DNA of 64,000 nucleotides from an uncultured Myxococcales bacterium (GCA_903842345.1 CAIMLR010000005.1:62001-126000), one strand, 5' to 3'; shown: positions 18,301 through 27,500, counted from the first letter of the stretch. Translations and numbers: made by a program. The notes: generated from the letters alone by a model not told the origin.

Positions 18301-21300
18301 CCGTCGCAACGCAGCCGGTCGCGGGGTCGCAACTGTCCGCGGTGCAGCTGTTGCCGTCGTTGCAGACCTTGGCGGTGCCCAGGCAGCCGCTGGCGTTGCA
18401 GGTGTCGCCGGTCGTGCACGCGTTGCCGTCGTCGCACGCGCCGGTGATGACGCTGTGGACGCAGGCGCCCGCGCTGCAGGAATCCGCGGTGCAGGCGATG
18501 CCGTCGTTGCAGTTGTTCACGCCCGCGCCGACGCAGACGCCGCCGGTGCACGTGTCCCCGGTCGTGCACGCGTTGCCGTCCGTGCAGTTGCCGGAGACGT
18601 TTGTGTGCTGGCAGCCGCTGGCCGGATTGCAGAAGTCGCTCGTGCAAATCTGGCTGTCGTCGCAGTTGACGCCAACGCCGGGCGCGCATTTGCCGCCGCT
18701 GCAGGTGTCGCCGCTGGTGCAGGCGTTGCCGTCGGTGCAGGTCACGACGTTGGCCAAGTGCACGCAGCCCACGCCGTCCGCGCAGCTGTCATCGGTGCAC
18801 AGGTTGCCGTCGTCGCAATTGGACGCCACGCCGTGGCACGTGCCGTGCAAGCACGCGTCGCTGACGCTGCATGCCTGGCCGTCGTCGCACGCAAGGCCGT
18901 CGTCGTTCGCGTGCGTGCAGCCGCTCGCTGGGGCGCACGCGTCCTTGGTGCACGGCTGGCTGTCATCGCAGCCCAGCGCGCCGGCAATCTGGCACTTGCC
19001 ACCGGAACACGCGTCGCCGGTCGTGCACGCGTTGCCGTCCGAGCACGTCGCCGCGTTGGCCAACGTCACGCAGCCCTGTTTGGCGTCGCAGGTGTCATCG
19101 GTGCACGGATTGCTGTCGTCACAATGGAGCGCGACGCCCTTGGCGCACACGCCATTTTGGCACACGTCGCTCTGCGTGCAGACGTCGCCGTCGTCGCAAT
19201 TGGCAACCTGCGCGGTGTGCGTGCAGCCGCCCTTGGTGTCGCAGCCGTCGGCGGTGCAGGGATTGCCGTCGTCACACGCGATGGTCGTGCCGCTGCAAGC
19301 GCCCAACACGCAGGCATCGGAAGCCGTGCACGCGTTGCCGTCCGTGCAGCTGGTCCCGTTGAGCTGCGCGTGGCCACAGCCGTTGCTCGGGCTGCAGCTG
19401 TCCGTCGTGCAGGGATTGGCGTCGTCGCAGACCTTGGTGCCTTTGGCCTGGCATTTGCCGCTCGCGCACGTGTCCTGCGTGGTGCAAACGTTGCCGTCGT
19501 CGCAGGTCACGGCGTTGGGCAAGTGCACGCAACCGGTCGTGTCGCTGCAGCTGTCGTCGGTGCACACGTTGTCGTCGTCGCACGCGGGGATGATGCCGTG
19601 GCAAGCGCTGTGCAGGCACGTGTCCTGGACGCTGCACTTCTGGCCGTCGTCGCACGCGATGCCGTCGTTGTCGGCGTGCTTGCAGCCGGTCGCGACGTCG
19701 CACGCGTCCTTGTTGCACGCGTTGCCGTCGTCGCAGTTGATCGGCGTGCCGGGCGTGCATTTCTCCGCCGCGCAAACGTCGCCGGTCGTGCACGCGTTAC
19801 CGTCGTCGCACGCGCCAGTTTGCGCCGTGTGCAAGCAGCCCAGCTGTTTGTCGCATTTGTCCAGCGTGCACACGTTGGCGTCGTCGCAGTTGACCGCCGT
19901 CCCGGCCGCGCAGATGCCGCCCGCGCACTGGTCGTTGGCCGTGCACGCGTCCCCGTCTGCGCACGCGCCGGTCGTCGGCGTGTGGACGCAGCCCTTGGCT
20001 TTGTCGCACGAGTCCGCAGTGCACGGATTGCCGTCCTCGCAGGCGATCGCCGTGCCCACGCACGCGGCGCCCACGCACGTGTCACTGGCCGTACACGCGT
20101 CGCCGTCCGTGCACGCACCGGCGATGTTGCTGGAAACGCAGCCCGTCGCCACGTTGCAGCTGTCCGCGGTGCACGGCTTGCCGTCGTCGCAGTTTTTGAC
20201 GCTGCCGCCGATGCACGCGCTGCCCTTGCAGCCGTCGCCGTCGGTGCAGGCGTTGCCGTCGTTGCAGGTCGCGGCGTTGGGCAGGTGCACGCAGCCGCCG
20301 CTCGCGTCCGAGCAGGAATCGTCCGTGCACGGGTTGCCGTCCGTGCAGCCTGGCACGACGCCTTCGCACTTGGCGTGCAAGCACGCGTCCTTGACGCTGC
20401 AGGTCTGGCCGTCGTCGCACGGCGCGCCGTCCGCGTCGGTGTAGACGCAGCCCTGCTGCAGATCGCAACTGTCCGTCGTGCAGGCGTTCTTGTCATCGCA
20501 GACGAGCGCCTTGCCCGCAACACACTTGCCGCCGGCGCACGCTTCATCCGTCGTGCACGCGTTGCCGTCGTCGCACGTGCCGGCGATGTTGCTGTGCTGG
20601 CAGCCCAGCGCCGGGTCGCAGCTGTCGATTGTGCACGCGTTGCCGTCGTCGCAGCCCGGCTCGCTGCCCGGTTGGCAGACGCCGCTCGCGCACGCGTCGC
20701 CCGCCGTGCACGGGTTGTTGTCCGAGCACGGGGCGGTACTGCTGACGTGCTGGCAGCCCGCATTCGCGCCCTTCTTCACGCACGTGTCGTCGGTGCACGG
20801 GTTGTTGTCGTCGCAATCCACCTTCGCGCCGATGCAGGTGCCGACGATGCAGGAATCACCCGCCGTACACGCGTCCCCGTCCGAACAGAAGCCGGCGGCG
20901 ATGGGATGCTGGCATCCGTTGGCGAGGTCGCACAGGTCTTGCGTGCACGCATTGCCGTCGTTGCAGTCCAGCACGTTGCCGCCCAGGCACTTGCCACCGG
21001 CGCACGCGTCGCCGTCCGTGCACGCGTTGCCGTCGTCGCAGGTCTGGAGGTTGTTGCCGTGCGTGCACCCCACGCCGTCCTTGCACGAATCGTCCGTGCA
21101 CAGGTTGCCATCGTCGCAGTCGGGCGCAACGCCCTTGCACGCGCCGCCCGCGCAGACGTCCTCGGTCGTGCACTTCTTGCCGTCGCTGCACGCCGCGCCG
21201 TCGGCGTTCTCGTGCCCGCAGCCGACGGTCAAATCGCAGGCGTCCTTGGTGCACGGGTTGCCGTCGTCGCAGTCCAGAGCGGCGTTCGGCGTGCATTTGC

Positions 21301-21832
21301 CGTTGGTGCAGCTGTCGCCAACTGTGCAGGCGTTGCCGTCGTCGCACACGATGTCGCTCTCGGGCGTCAGCGTGCAGGTGCCGGAGACACACAGGTTGGC
21401 GTTGCACGGATCGCCGGTCGCCGGACAATCCTGGTCGCCTGCGCAACCCGCGTCGATTGGCCCCGCATCCGTTGCCGCATCCGCGCCTTCCGCGTCGGTT
21501 CCCGAATCCTTGGCGGCGTCCAGCGCGTCTTTGGCGTCGGCGTTTGCGATGTCCTGCGTCGGCGATGCGTCCGCGCCGGCGTCGACGTCCTGCGCATCCT
21601 GGCCGAGCACGTCCGATGTCAGCGTGTCGGAGTCTGTCGCCCCCACATCGGCGTCGGAACCGGCGACGAGGCCATCCTGGTCCACGTCAGCAGGTTCCAC
21701 GTCGCTCGCCGCTCCGCCAGCGGTCGCGCCGCAACTGGCCAGAACAAGCGCAAACGCCACAAGCAGCGCGTGACCCAAAGGCAGACCTGACCGTGGACAC
21801 CCGCTGGGTGCCAAATCGCCGCAAACTCGCAT
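15317..21832 (-). CDS. Giant Cys-rich repeat lipoprotein (2171 aa)
   Basis: ATG 21832 follows AGGGGAG. The protein starts with a lipoprotein signal (ALVLASCGAT) and then an Asp/Ala-rich linker of about 110 residues. Next come 71 consecutive half-repeats of 23-29 residues, each built around C-x-D-x-x-x-C-T. Two kinds alternate: type A (C-D-D-G-N-A-C-T-x-G-D-x-C-x-x-G-x-C) and type B (C-D-D-G-N-P-C-T-x-D-S-C-D-x-x-x-G-C-x-H). The last 190 or so residues form a β-rich domain that resembles a jelly-roll or MAM-like fold (from YEDFSVGIARGWDVDGQW) with a final C-x-x-C-x-C. Repeats of this kind occur in large myxobacterial surface proteins. Regular disulfides and Ca2+ binding by the Asp-rich loops are inferences. 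It is co-oriented with the β-barrel gene 6 bases downstream. No known function. Confidence 0.93.
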   Translation of the reverse strand: MRVCGDLAPSGCPRSGLPLGHALLVAFALVLASCGATAGGAASDVEPADVDQDGLVAGSDADVGATDSDTLTSDVLGQDAQDVDAGADASPTQDIANADAKDALDAAKDSGTDAEGADAATDAGPIDAGCAGDQDCPATGDPCNANLCVSGTCTLTPESDIVCDDGNACTVGDSCTNGKCTPNAALDCDDGNPCTKDACDLTVGCGHENADGAACSDGKKCTTEDVCAGGACKGVAPDCDDGNLCTDDSCKDGVGCTHGNNLQTCDDGNACTDGDACAGGKCLGGNVLDCNDGNACTQDLCDLANGCQHPIAAGFCSDGDACTAGDSCIVGTCIGAKVDCDDNNPCTDDTCVKKGANAGCQHVSSTAPCSDNNPCTAGDACASGVCQPGSEPGCDDGNACTIDSCDPALGCQHSNIAGTCDDGNACTTDEACAGGKCVAGKALVCDDKNACTTDSCDLQQGCVYTDADGAPCDDGQTCSVKDACLHAKCEGVVPGCTDGNPCTDDSCSDASGGCVHLPNAATCNDGNACTDGDGCKGSACIGGSVKNCDDGKPCTADSCNVATGCVSSNIAGACTDGDACTASDTCVGAACVGTAIACEDGNPCTADSCDKAKGCVHTPTTGACADGDACTANDQCAGGICAAGTAVNCDDANVCTLDKCDKQLGCLHTAQTGACDDGNACTTGDVCAAEKCTPGTPINCDDGNACNKDACDVATGCKHADNDGIACDDGQKCSVQDTCLHSACHGIIPACDDDNVCTDDSCSDTTGCVHLPNAVTCDDGNVCTTQDTCASGKCQAKGTKVCDDANPCTTDSCSPSNGCGHAQLNGTSCTDGNACTASDACVLGACSGTTIACDDGNPCTADGCDTKGGCTHTAQVANCDDGDVCTQSDVCQNGVCAKGVALHCDDSNPCTDDTCDAKQGCVTLANAATCSDGNACTTGDACSGGKCQIAGALGCDDSQPCTKDACAPASGCTHANDDGLACDDGQACSVSDACLHGTCHGVASNCDDGNLCTDDSCADGVGCVHLANVVTCTDGNACTSGDTCSGGKCAPGVGVNCDDSQICTSDFCNPASGCQHTNVSGNCTDGNACTTGDTCTGGVCVGAGVNNCNDGIACTADSCSAGACVHSVITGACDDGNACTTGDTCNASGCLGTAKVCNDGNSCTADSCDPATGCVATGSGDGTACNDGSACTFADACANGSCVGSAVACDDGNPCTTDSCSAAAGCVHTTVTTGSACDDGNPCTTGEKCAGTSCKGTTTNCDDGKACSADTCDPVTGCVHTALPTGSSCNDGDPCTAIDQCSGTSCIGSGSPDCSDNNPCTVDGCASASGCTHVSATDGSACDDGNKCTTADKCIAAACKGTSAVCTDGNACTIDACDPVSGCTFTNGNDGGACDDGDKCTTGELCASGSCGSGATTNCNDANDCTTDSCSKAGGCAHSIVADKSACSDGNLCTSGDACFSGACMGLGAGCDDNSICTTDSCNPATGCTHIATNGGAACDDGNACTVGEVCTAGICGSGLGNSCNDSNPCTTDTCGGGTCSHSNVADGTTCTDGNACTATDHCSAGSCAGSAVVCDDKNVCTNDSCDPTKGCVYAPANEGLACVDADPCSSGESCVAGACTPKTTVNCDDSNACTTDTCDAVLGCQHAQPQGLCEDKNSCTNDSCSPATGCANVPVTNGTACVDSDQCTVNDTCTLGVCGGLQRNCTDSELCTSDSCNSATGCVFTPNSFACNDGNACTLSDTCAGGTCQPGTPMDCADTLLCTDDLCVAGGCQHDAVDANCNDGTVCTTDICSLVNDCLHPPVPCNDGLLCTIDQCDKYLGCSFMPDPCDDLVACTADSCDASTGCKHVALDSLCNDANSCTNDSCTGTACKHTGVAGTCDDGDPCTVGDTCNVASGACVGANKCDDSNSCTLDSCDANGGCLHDSAVLDYQACDDGSLCTHDEYCLAAKCGFGGSVICEDGDACSYTNCDPATGACATTATSGYLDYEDFSVGIARGWDVDGQWIAGAAKPSNGETYGYSDPTADGSGTAGGWLLGTAIGGNLAKTATNGYVYVTSPLYDFAQIKSPTSMTIQIAADAFVNLEAASQAMRIEYSLNAGGTWATLLDLTNVVSSGWSVLNVGQVSLSPASQSLQVRFGYKVITVSGQATTSGISLDNVRLTCSNCGCAPQ
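15899..21346 (-). repeat. 71 tandem Cys-rich half-repeats (coding)
   Basis: By hand segmentation, 71 units of about 69-87 bp run without interruption inside the giant lipoprotein gene. Types A and B alternate strictly for units 1-58. After that order is lost: units 58-59 and 63-67 are consecutive type B. The C-terminal third is therefore less regular than the N-terminal part. Confidence 0.9.
18740..21190 (-). repeat. Higher-order 765-bp repeat inside the giant gene
   Basis: Every tenth half-repeat belongs to the same subtype. Units 13, 23 and 33 share the pattern C-D-D-G-Q-x-C-S-V-x-D-x-C-L-H, and each is followed by a unit C-x-D-x-N-x-C-T-D-D-S-C ending H-L-x-N-x-x-T. Their first Cys codons lie at 20419, 19654 and 18889, exactly 765 bp (255 codons) apart. 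The related but more diverged unit 3 is at 21190, 771 bp before. This points to duplication of a 10-unit block. Confidence 0.85.
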
Positions 21833-22010
21833 GTCGCACTCCCCTGACCCGACGACGCTGCCGCTGCAGTGCCGCCTCCCCTGACCGCGCGCGCCCAAGC
21901 AGCGCCCGCGCCTGAATCGTCGCGCACTCCAGCCAAAGCGGAGGCGACGCGACACAAAATTTCACAGCCTACCCAGCGCGGGGGCGGGGCGCAAGCGGCG
22001 AGCGCACGGG

Positions 22011-22051
22011 CGCAAAAACGCCGAACGGCGCCGGAATTGCTCCCGGCGCCG
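22011..22051 (-). terminator. Intrinsic terminator after the Lys/Glu-rich gene
   Basis: A 9-bp GC stem (22026-22034 with 22043-22051) with an 8-base loop is followed, in the minus direction, by TTCGGCG and then five T (22015-22019). It lies between the Lys/Glu-rich gene and the giant lipoprotein gene, so the two are probably separate transcripts. The T run is a little distant from the stem. Confidence 0.6.
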
Positions 22052-22080
22052 TCACAGCAGAGTCCAGTTCGCGCGAGCGA

Positions 22081-22392
22081 CTACTTCTCTTTCTTTTCGT
22101 GGGCCTTTTCCTTGGCGCCTTCTTTCTTCTCGTGCTTGGCTTCAGCCTTCTTTTCCTTGGCTTCTTCCTTCTTTTCCTTGCCTTCCTTCTTGGCTTCTTC
22201 TTTCTTTTCCTTGCCTTCCTTCTTGGCCTCGGCCTTCTTCTCGTGCGCTTCCTTCTTGGCCTCTTCCTTCTTCGCCGGGGCTTCCTTCTTGGCTTCCGCA
22301 GCCGGGGCAGCCGGAGCGGCCGGGGCCTGCGCCATCACGGGGGCGGCAATGGCGAGACCGAGAACAACCGCGAGCGACATCATCTTCTTCAT
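22081..22392 (-). CDS. Secreted Lys/Glu/Ala-rich low-complexity protein
   Basis: The 103-residue product has a clear signal peptide (MKKMMSLAVVLGLAIAAPVM, then AQA) after AGGAG with 7-base spacing. The mature part is an Ala/Pro linker followed by about 70 residues of Lys, Glu and Ala with repeats such as EGKEKKEEAKK. Alternating Glu and Lys at i, i+4 suggests a long single α-helix. The start at 22392 is chosen over an ATG six codons upstream because of the ribosome site. No family is recognised. Periplasmic spacer or envelope linker roles are guesses. Confidence 0.75.
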   Translation of the reverse strand: MKKMMSLAVVLGLAIAAPVMAQAPAAPAAPAAEAKKEAPAKKEEAKKEAHEKKAEAKKEGKEKKEEAKKEGKEKKEEAKEKKAEAKHEKKEGAKEKAHEKKEK

Positions 22393-22661
22393 AAGAAACT
22401 CCTGAATCATAAGGCGAATCGACTGGTGCGACCGCCGGCATCAACCTGGTTCCGTCGGGCGACTTGCCGTCGGGAGCCGAGCCGCACACCGCCATCCGGA
22501 ACATCCAGACGCGGTGGGGACCGGCGAGTCAGAACTTCCGCGGGACCGACGATGCGGTGCCTCGGAGCTTCCTGGAGGTATTGACCCGGGCCACGGCGAA
22601 AGGTGAAAAAGCATTTTCGCAAGGATCGCGGCGGATCCGGAAAGCGATGCCAGTCGCGCGC

Positions 22662-23486
22662 TTACAACAGCCCAACCATCAGCGCCACCAGCGCGTCGGT
22701 CCGCTCCACGTGCAGCCAGTGCCCCGCGTTGGCCAGCATGTGCAGGTGCGTTCGGCCGTGGCGCATCGCGGCGAAGCGCGCCAACACCTCGGGCGGCCAG
22801 CGCTGCGACCGCTCCGCGCGGATCACGTCGATCCGCACGCCCGGCGGCGGCGCCTCCAGGATCGGCCACGTATCCGTCGCGAGGTAGCTCGCCAGCATCT
22901 GGTCGATGGCGTCGAGGTCAAACACCCAGCGAAAACCGTCCGCCGCCTCGCGCACGTTGGTCGTCATCCATTGGCCGATGCTCTCGGGAAACCCGCGCGC
23001 CGTGAACTCCGCCACCACGTCGCGCCGCCCGGCCAGCGGCTGGGGAATCTGCCGCAGCGTCGCGATCACCCGCTCCACGTTATCCGCGGCATCGCCATCC
23101 GCCAGCTTGGCCAGCGCGTAGCCCGCCGGCGGCGAGTCCAGCACCCACGCGCGTTGCAGCCCCGCGGGCGCACGCCCCGTCCACGCGACCGCGACCTTGC
23201 CGCCAAAGGAATGGCCAATCACCCAGTGCGGTCGCAGCCCCTTGGCCGCCACGAGCGCGTCCAAATCGTCACAACACGCGGCCAGCGTGTGCGGCGGCGG
23301 TGCGCCTTGGGAATCGCCGTGGTTGCGCAGATCGACAAGCCAGAGCCGCAGCTGCGGGCGAACTTGCGCCAGCCGCTGGGCAAATGTCCGCAGGTTGCGA
23401 CCGGAACCGAGAATGCCGTGCAGCACGAGCACGTCCACCGTCGCCGAATCCGCGCCAACTGCAACCGCATGGGGCACAAACGTCAT
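22662..23486 (-). CDS. α/β-hydrolase (YbfF-like esterase)
   Basis: The 274-residue protein has the α/β-hydrolase core. VLVLHGILGSGRNL carries the HG oxyanion motif, WLVDLRNHGDSQG is typical of the YbfF/ABHD11 group, the nucleophile elbow is IGHSFGG, and the catalytic His is in LANAGHWLHVE. There is no signal peptide. ATG 23486 follows TTGAGGAT. The substrate is unknown; relatives hydrolyse acyl-CoA or small esters. It diverges from the K+-channel gene with about 45 bp between starts. Confidence 0.88.
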   Translation of the reverse strand: MTFVPHAVAVGADSATVDVLVLHGILGSGRNLRTFAQRLAQVRPQLRLWLVDLRNHGDSQGAPPPHTLAACCDDLDALVAAKGLRPHWVIGHSFGGKVAVAWTGRAPAGLQRAWVLDSPPAGYALAKLADGDAADNVERVIATLRQIPQPLAGRRDVVAEFTARGFPESIGQWMTTNVREAADGFRWVFDLDAIDQMLASYLATDTWPILEAPPPGVRIDVIRAERSQRWPPEVLARFAAMRHGRTHLHMLANAGHWLHVERTDALVALMVGLL

Positions 23487-23531
23487 ATCGATCCTCAACA
23501 GTTGGCCGTTTCCCGGCAGGCTCGTACACTC

Positions 23532-24572
23532 GTGGCGCGGCTGGTGCGCCGCCGGATCGATACTGTGGCCTTGGAACCGCAAGAACAGCGAACGCGGGAT
23601 GACCTGGACGTGGGCCGGACCGTCACGAAGGCGGCGTCAGTCGCCGTCCTGTTGCTGTTGGTCGGCACGTTTGGCTACCACGTGCTGGAGCGGTGGCCGC
23701 TCTTTGACGCGTTCTACATGACGGTCATCACGCTGTCGACGGTTGGCTACGGTGAAGTGCAGCCGCTGTCCATCCCGGGGCGGGTGCTGTCGATTGTGTT
23801 GATTCTCGGCGGCGTCGGCACGCTGGGCTACTCGCTTGGCGCTACGGCGGAGTTCTTTGCCCACGGCGGCTGGGAAGATTCCCGGCGGAGGCGTCGCATG
23901 AAACGTTCCCTGGAAACCATTGAGAACCACACGATTGTCTGCGGCTACGGCCGATTGGGGCGCGCAGTGGTGGAAGTGTTGCGGCAGAACGGCCATCGCG
24001 TCGTCGTTGTCGATCACAACGCGGCGGCGCTGGACAAGCTGACGGAGGACGAAGGGCTGCTGCACTGCACGGGCAATGCCCAGGACGACGACGTGCTGAT
24101 CGCCGCGGGCGTGCGACGGGCGCGGGCGCTCGTGGCGGCGGTGGACAGCGATGCCGCGAACGTGTTCCTGACGCTGTCTGCGCGCGAACTGAACCCGGAC
24201 ATCACGCTCTACGGCAAGGCGGACGATCCGAAGTCGCTGCAGAAGCTGGAGCGGGCGGGCGCCAATCAGGTGTTCAGCCCGGCGACCGTCGCAGGCCATC
24301 GCGTGGGTTGGCAGATCGTCAAGCCGGACGTCACCGACCTGCTGGACATCGCAACGCGGCGCGGCGAGTACGAATTGACGATTGAAGAGCTGCGGATCGG
24401 CGACCAGCTGCGGCCGGGCGGAACGACGCTGCGGGATACCGAACTCTGGGGCGCGCAGTCGCTGATGATCGTCGCGGTCAAGCACGCCGACGGTACCGTC
24501 GAGTTTCCGCCGCGCGCCGAAATGCGGGTGACGGCCGAGGATCGCGTCGTGGTGCTCGGCAAGCGCGCGTAG
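23532..24572 (+). CDS. Two-TM potassium channel with RCK domain
   Basis: About 346 residues. TM1 (about 38-55, SVAVLLLLVGTFGYHVLE) is followed by a pore loop with the K+ selectivity filter TVGYGE, then TM2 (RVLSIVLILGGVGTLGYSLG). A cytoplasmic RCK/TrkA-N domain begins NHTIVCGYGRLGRAVVE (NAD-type Rossmann glycines) and is followed by a TrkA-C-like domain ending in RVVVLGKRA. This layout is that of MthK-like gated channels. The start is uncertain: no ATG precedes TM1. GTG 23532, with AGG 11 bases upstream, is used; GTG 23565 is the main alternative. Confidence 0.9.
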   Translation: MARLVRRRIDTVALEPQEQRTRDDLDVGRTVTKAASVAVLLLLVGTFGYHVLERWPLFDAFYMTVITLSTVGYGEVQPLSIPGRVLSIVLILGGVGTLGYSLGATAEFFAHGGWEDSRRRRRMKRSLETIENHTIVCGYGRLGRAVVEVLRQNGHRVVVVDHNAAALDKLTEDEGLLHCTGNAQDDDVLIAAGVRRARALVAAVDSDAANVFLTLSARELNPDITLYGKADDPKSLQKLERAGANQVFSPATVAGHRVGWQIVKPDVTDLLDIATRRGEYELTIEELRIGDQLRPGGTTLRDTELWGAQSLMIVAVKHADGTVEFPPRAEMRVTAEDRVVVLGKRA

Positions 24573-24593
24573 CCCGGGCATGCCGGTCCGCGG

Positions 24594-27500
24594 TCAATCC
24601 GCCAGCGGCACCATCTCCGGCTCGTGATACGGCTCCTGGCTGTGCGGCAGGAGCTCAGCGTCCTTGGGCATGTCCTTGGGCGCAAACAGCTTGTAGAGCA
24701 GCGGCAACATCCCAAGCGACAACGCCAGTGAGGACACCAGACCGCCCACGACCACAATGGCCAGCGGCTTCTGCGAGTCCGAGCCGATGCCGGTTGACAG
24801 CGCCGCCGGCAGGAGCCCCAGGGTCGCGACAAGCGCGGTCATCGTCACGGGCCGCAACCGGAGGTCCGCCGCGCGCAGGATCGCCTCGTCCAAGTGCAGG
24901 CCTTCCGCGCGCAGCTCGTTGATGTAGGCGATCAGGATCACGCCGGTCTGCACCGACACGCCGAAGAGCGCGAGGAAGCCGACGCCGGACGACACCGAGA
25001 AGCTCGTGTTGGTCAGGAGCAGCGCCGCCAGACCGCCGAACGGCGACGTCAACAGCACGTTCACGAGGATGATCGAGGACTCACGCATCCGCCGGAACAT
25101 GATGAGGAGGATGCCGAAGATGACGAGCACCGTCGCCGGGATCACGATCGCCAGCCGCTTGCCAGCCCGCCGCGCAGATTCAAACTCGCCTGCCCACGAC
25201 ATCGAATAGCCGCTGGGCAGCTTGACCGCGTTCTCTACGGCGCGCTGGGCCTCGTCCACGGCGGATCCCAAATCGCGGTCGCGCACGCTGAACTTGATGG
25301 CGATGTAGCGGCGGTTGGCTTCGCGGAAGATGCGCGATGCGCCACCCTGCACCGTCACGTCGGCGACCATCGCGAGCGGAATCGTGACGCCATCCTTCAA
25401 CGGCACCGGCAGTCGGCGGATCGCATCGATGTTGTCGCGCTTGTCCTCCGCGTACCGCACCACCAGATCGTGGCGCCGTTCACCTTCCACGATCTGCGAG
25501 ACCGCCTTGCCGCCGACGCCCGCCTCGATCACCGCTTCCACGTCCTGGACGGTGAGGCCATAGCGCTCGGCGCGCTCGCGGGCGATCGCGATGTTGACGT
25601 TGGACTGCCCCAGCTCGCGGAAAATACCCAGATCCTCAACGCCCTGCACGTCCTTCATCGCGTGCGCCGCGCGGCGCGCGAGGTCGTCCAGCGCATTCAG
25701 GTCGTTACCCGTAATCTTGAGCGCGAGCTGGCCTTTGACGCCGGACACCGCCTCCTCGATGTTGTCTGAAATCGGCTGCGAGAAGCCAACCTCCACGCCC
25801 GGCACGACCGCCAGCGCACTCGCCATGCCGCTGATCAGCAGATCCTTGTTGCCGTGGAACTGCGGTCGCCAGGTCTCGTGGTCGGTCAGCAGCAGCAGGA
25901 ATTCCGCGTTGTAGAAGCCAATCGGATCCGTCCCGTCATCTGGCCGGCCGATTTGCGCGGACATCATCCGCACTTCCGGGAACTCGCGCAGGATTTGCCG
26001 CAGGCCTTTGACGTTCTGGCCATCGGTGTGCCGTCCGTCGACCATCTCCTCCGCTTCCGGCAGGGAAATGTTGGCGGGCATCGACACGCGCACCCACAGC
26101 GCGCCTTCATCCAGGTGCGGCAGGAACTCGGAGCCAATGCGACTCGCCATCACGGCGTCCGCGCCAATCAGCAGCGCAGCGACGAGGAATGCGATCCGCG
26201 GAACCTTCAGCGAGCGCTTGAGCAGCGGCAGATAGACCCAGCGCATCGCCGCGAGCAGCGGGTTGTGAAACTCCTTGACCTTGCCGCGGAAGAGGAACGT
26301 GCAGAGCACGGGCACCACGGTAATCGCCAGCACGAGCGCGCCGCCGAGGGCAAACGCGACCGTCCACGCCATCGGCGAGAACAGCTTGCCCTCCACGCGC
26401 TGCAGCGTGAAGATCGGCAAGTACGCGGTGACGATGATCGCAATCGCAAAGACGATCGGCCGCGCGACCTCCTTGGCCGCCGTCCGCACGAGATCGGCGA
26501 GGTCATACTTCTCCCCGCGTTCCTGCTTCTCAGCCAGTAACCTGAATATGTTCTCGACCATCACGATCGAGCCGTCGACGATCATGCCAAAATCGACCGC
26601 GCCAATGGACAGCAGGTTGGCCGGGATCTTGGCCGCGTCCATGAAGATGAACGCGATGAGCAGGGACAGCGGAATCGTCACGGCGACGATGAACGCCGCG
26701 CGGGCGTTGCCGAGGAAGATGAACAGGATGAGCGTGACGAGCAGGATGCCTTCCGCGAGGTTGTGCATGACCGTGTGCGTCGTCAGGTGCATCAACTCCG
26801 TGCGGTCATGGTGCGGGTGCAGTTTGACGCCGCGCGGGAGCACGGTCGCGTTGATCTCATCGATCCGCGTGTGCAGCCGTTCCAGCACTTGTTGGGTCTG
26901 CTCGCCTTTGCGCATCAACACCGTGGCCTTGACCACGTCCTTCTCATCGTCAATCGACACGCGGCCGAGACGCGGCTGGTAGCCGACCTGCACCTGCGCA
27001 ACGTGGCGCACGCGGACCGGCGTGCCGTCCTTCTGGGAAATCGCGACGTCGGCGATCTGCTCGGGCGAGATCAACCCGATGCCGCGCACGTTGAGCGACG
27101 CCGTGCCGAACCGCACAATACCGCCGCCCGCGTTGCCATTTGCCGCCGCAATCGCGTCCTGCACGTCCTGGATCGACAGGTTGTGCGCCGACAGCAACGA
27201 CGGGTCCAGCAGCACCTGGAATTGCTTGAGCGTGCCGCCAAAACTCGCCACATCCGCCACGCCCGGCGTCGCCAGCAGCTCGCGCTCGACCAGCCACTCT
27301 TCCAGGTCCTTGAGCTCACTCAGCGGCTTCGGCGGAACTTTGACGTCCACGTCCGCGCACTCCGGCGCCCGCGTCACGGCGCAATTCACCAGGTTGTACC
27401 GCAGGATTTCACCCACGGGACTGGCCAGCGGCCCCAAGCCGTTCGACGCGCCCGGCGGCAAATCGATGCTCCCGAGCCGCTCCAGCACCTGCTGGCGGGC

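Noticed and set aside
15899-21346. Regularly spaced repeats considered as a CRISPR-like array
   Set aside because: Units are 69-87 bp, in frame and degenerate at third positions. They encode conserved Cys and Asp, so they are protein-coding repeats, not identical repeats with unique spacers.
17085-21790. Very long plus-strand open frames (over 1100 and 1200 codons) opposite the giant lipoprotein gene
   Set aside because: They are mirror effects of a high-GC repeated codon pattern on the minus strand. They lack good starts, have monotonous Ala/Val/Arg or Ser/His/Pro composition, and overlap a well-supported gene with signal peptide and ribosome site.
22464-23531. Long N-terminal extension of the K+-channel gene
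   Set aside because: It runs antisense through the α/β-hydrolase gene and reads as Arg/His-rich shadow sequence. Channel similarity begins near 23600.
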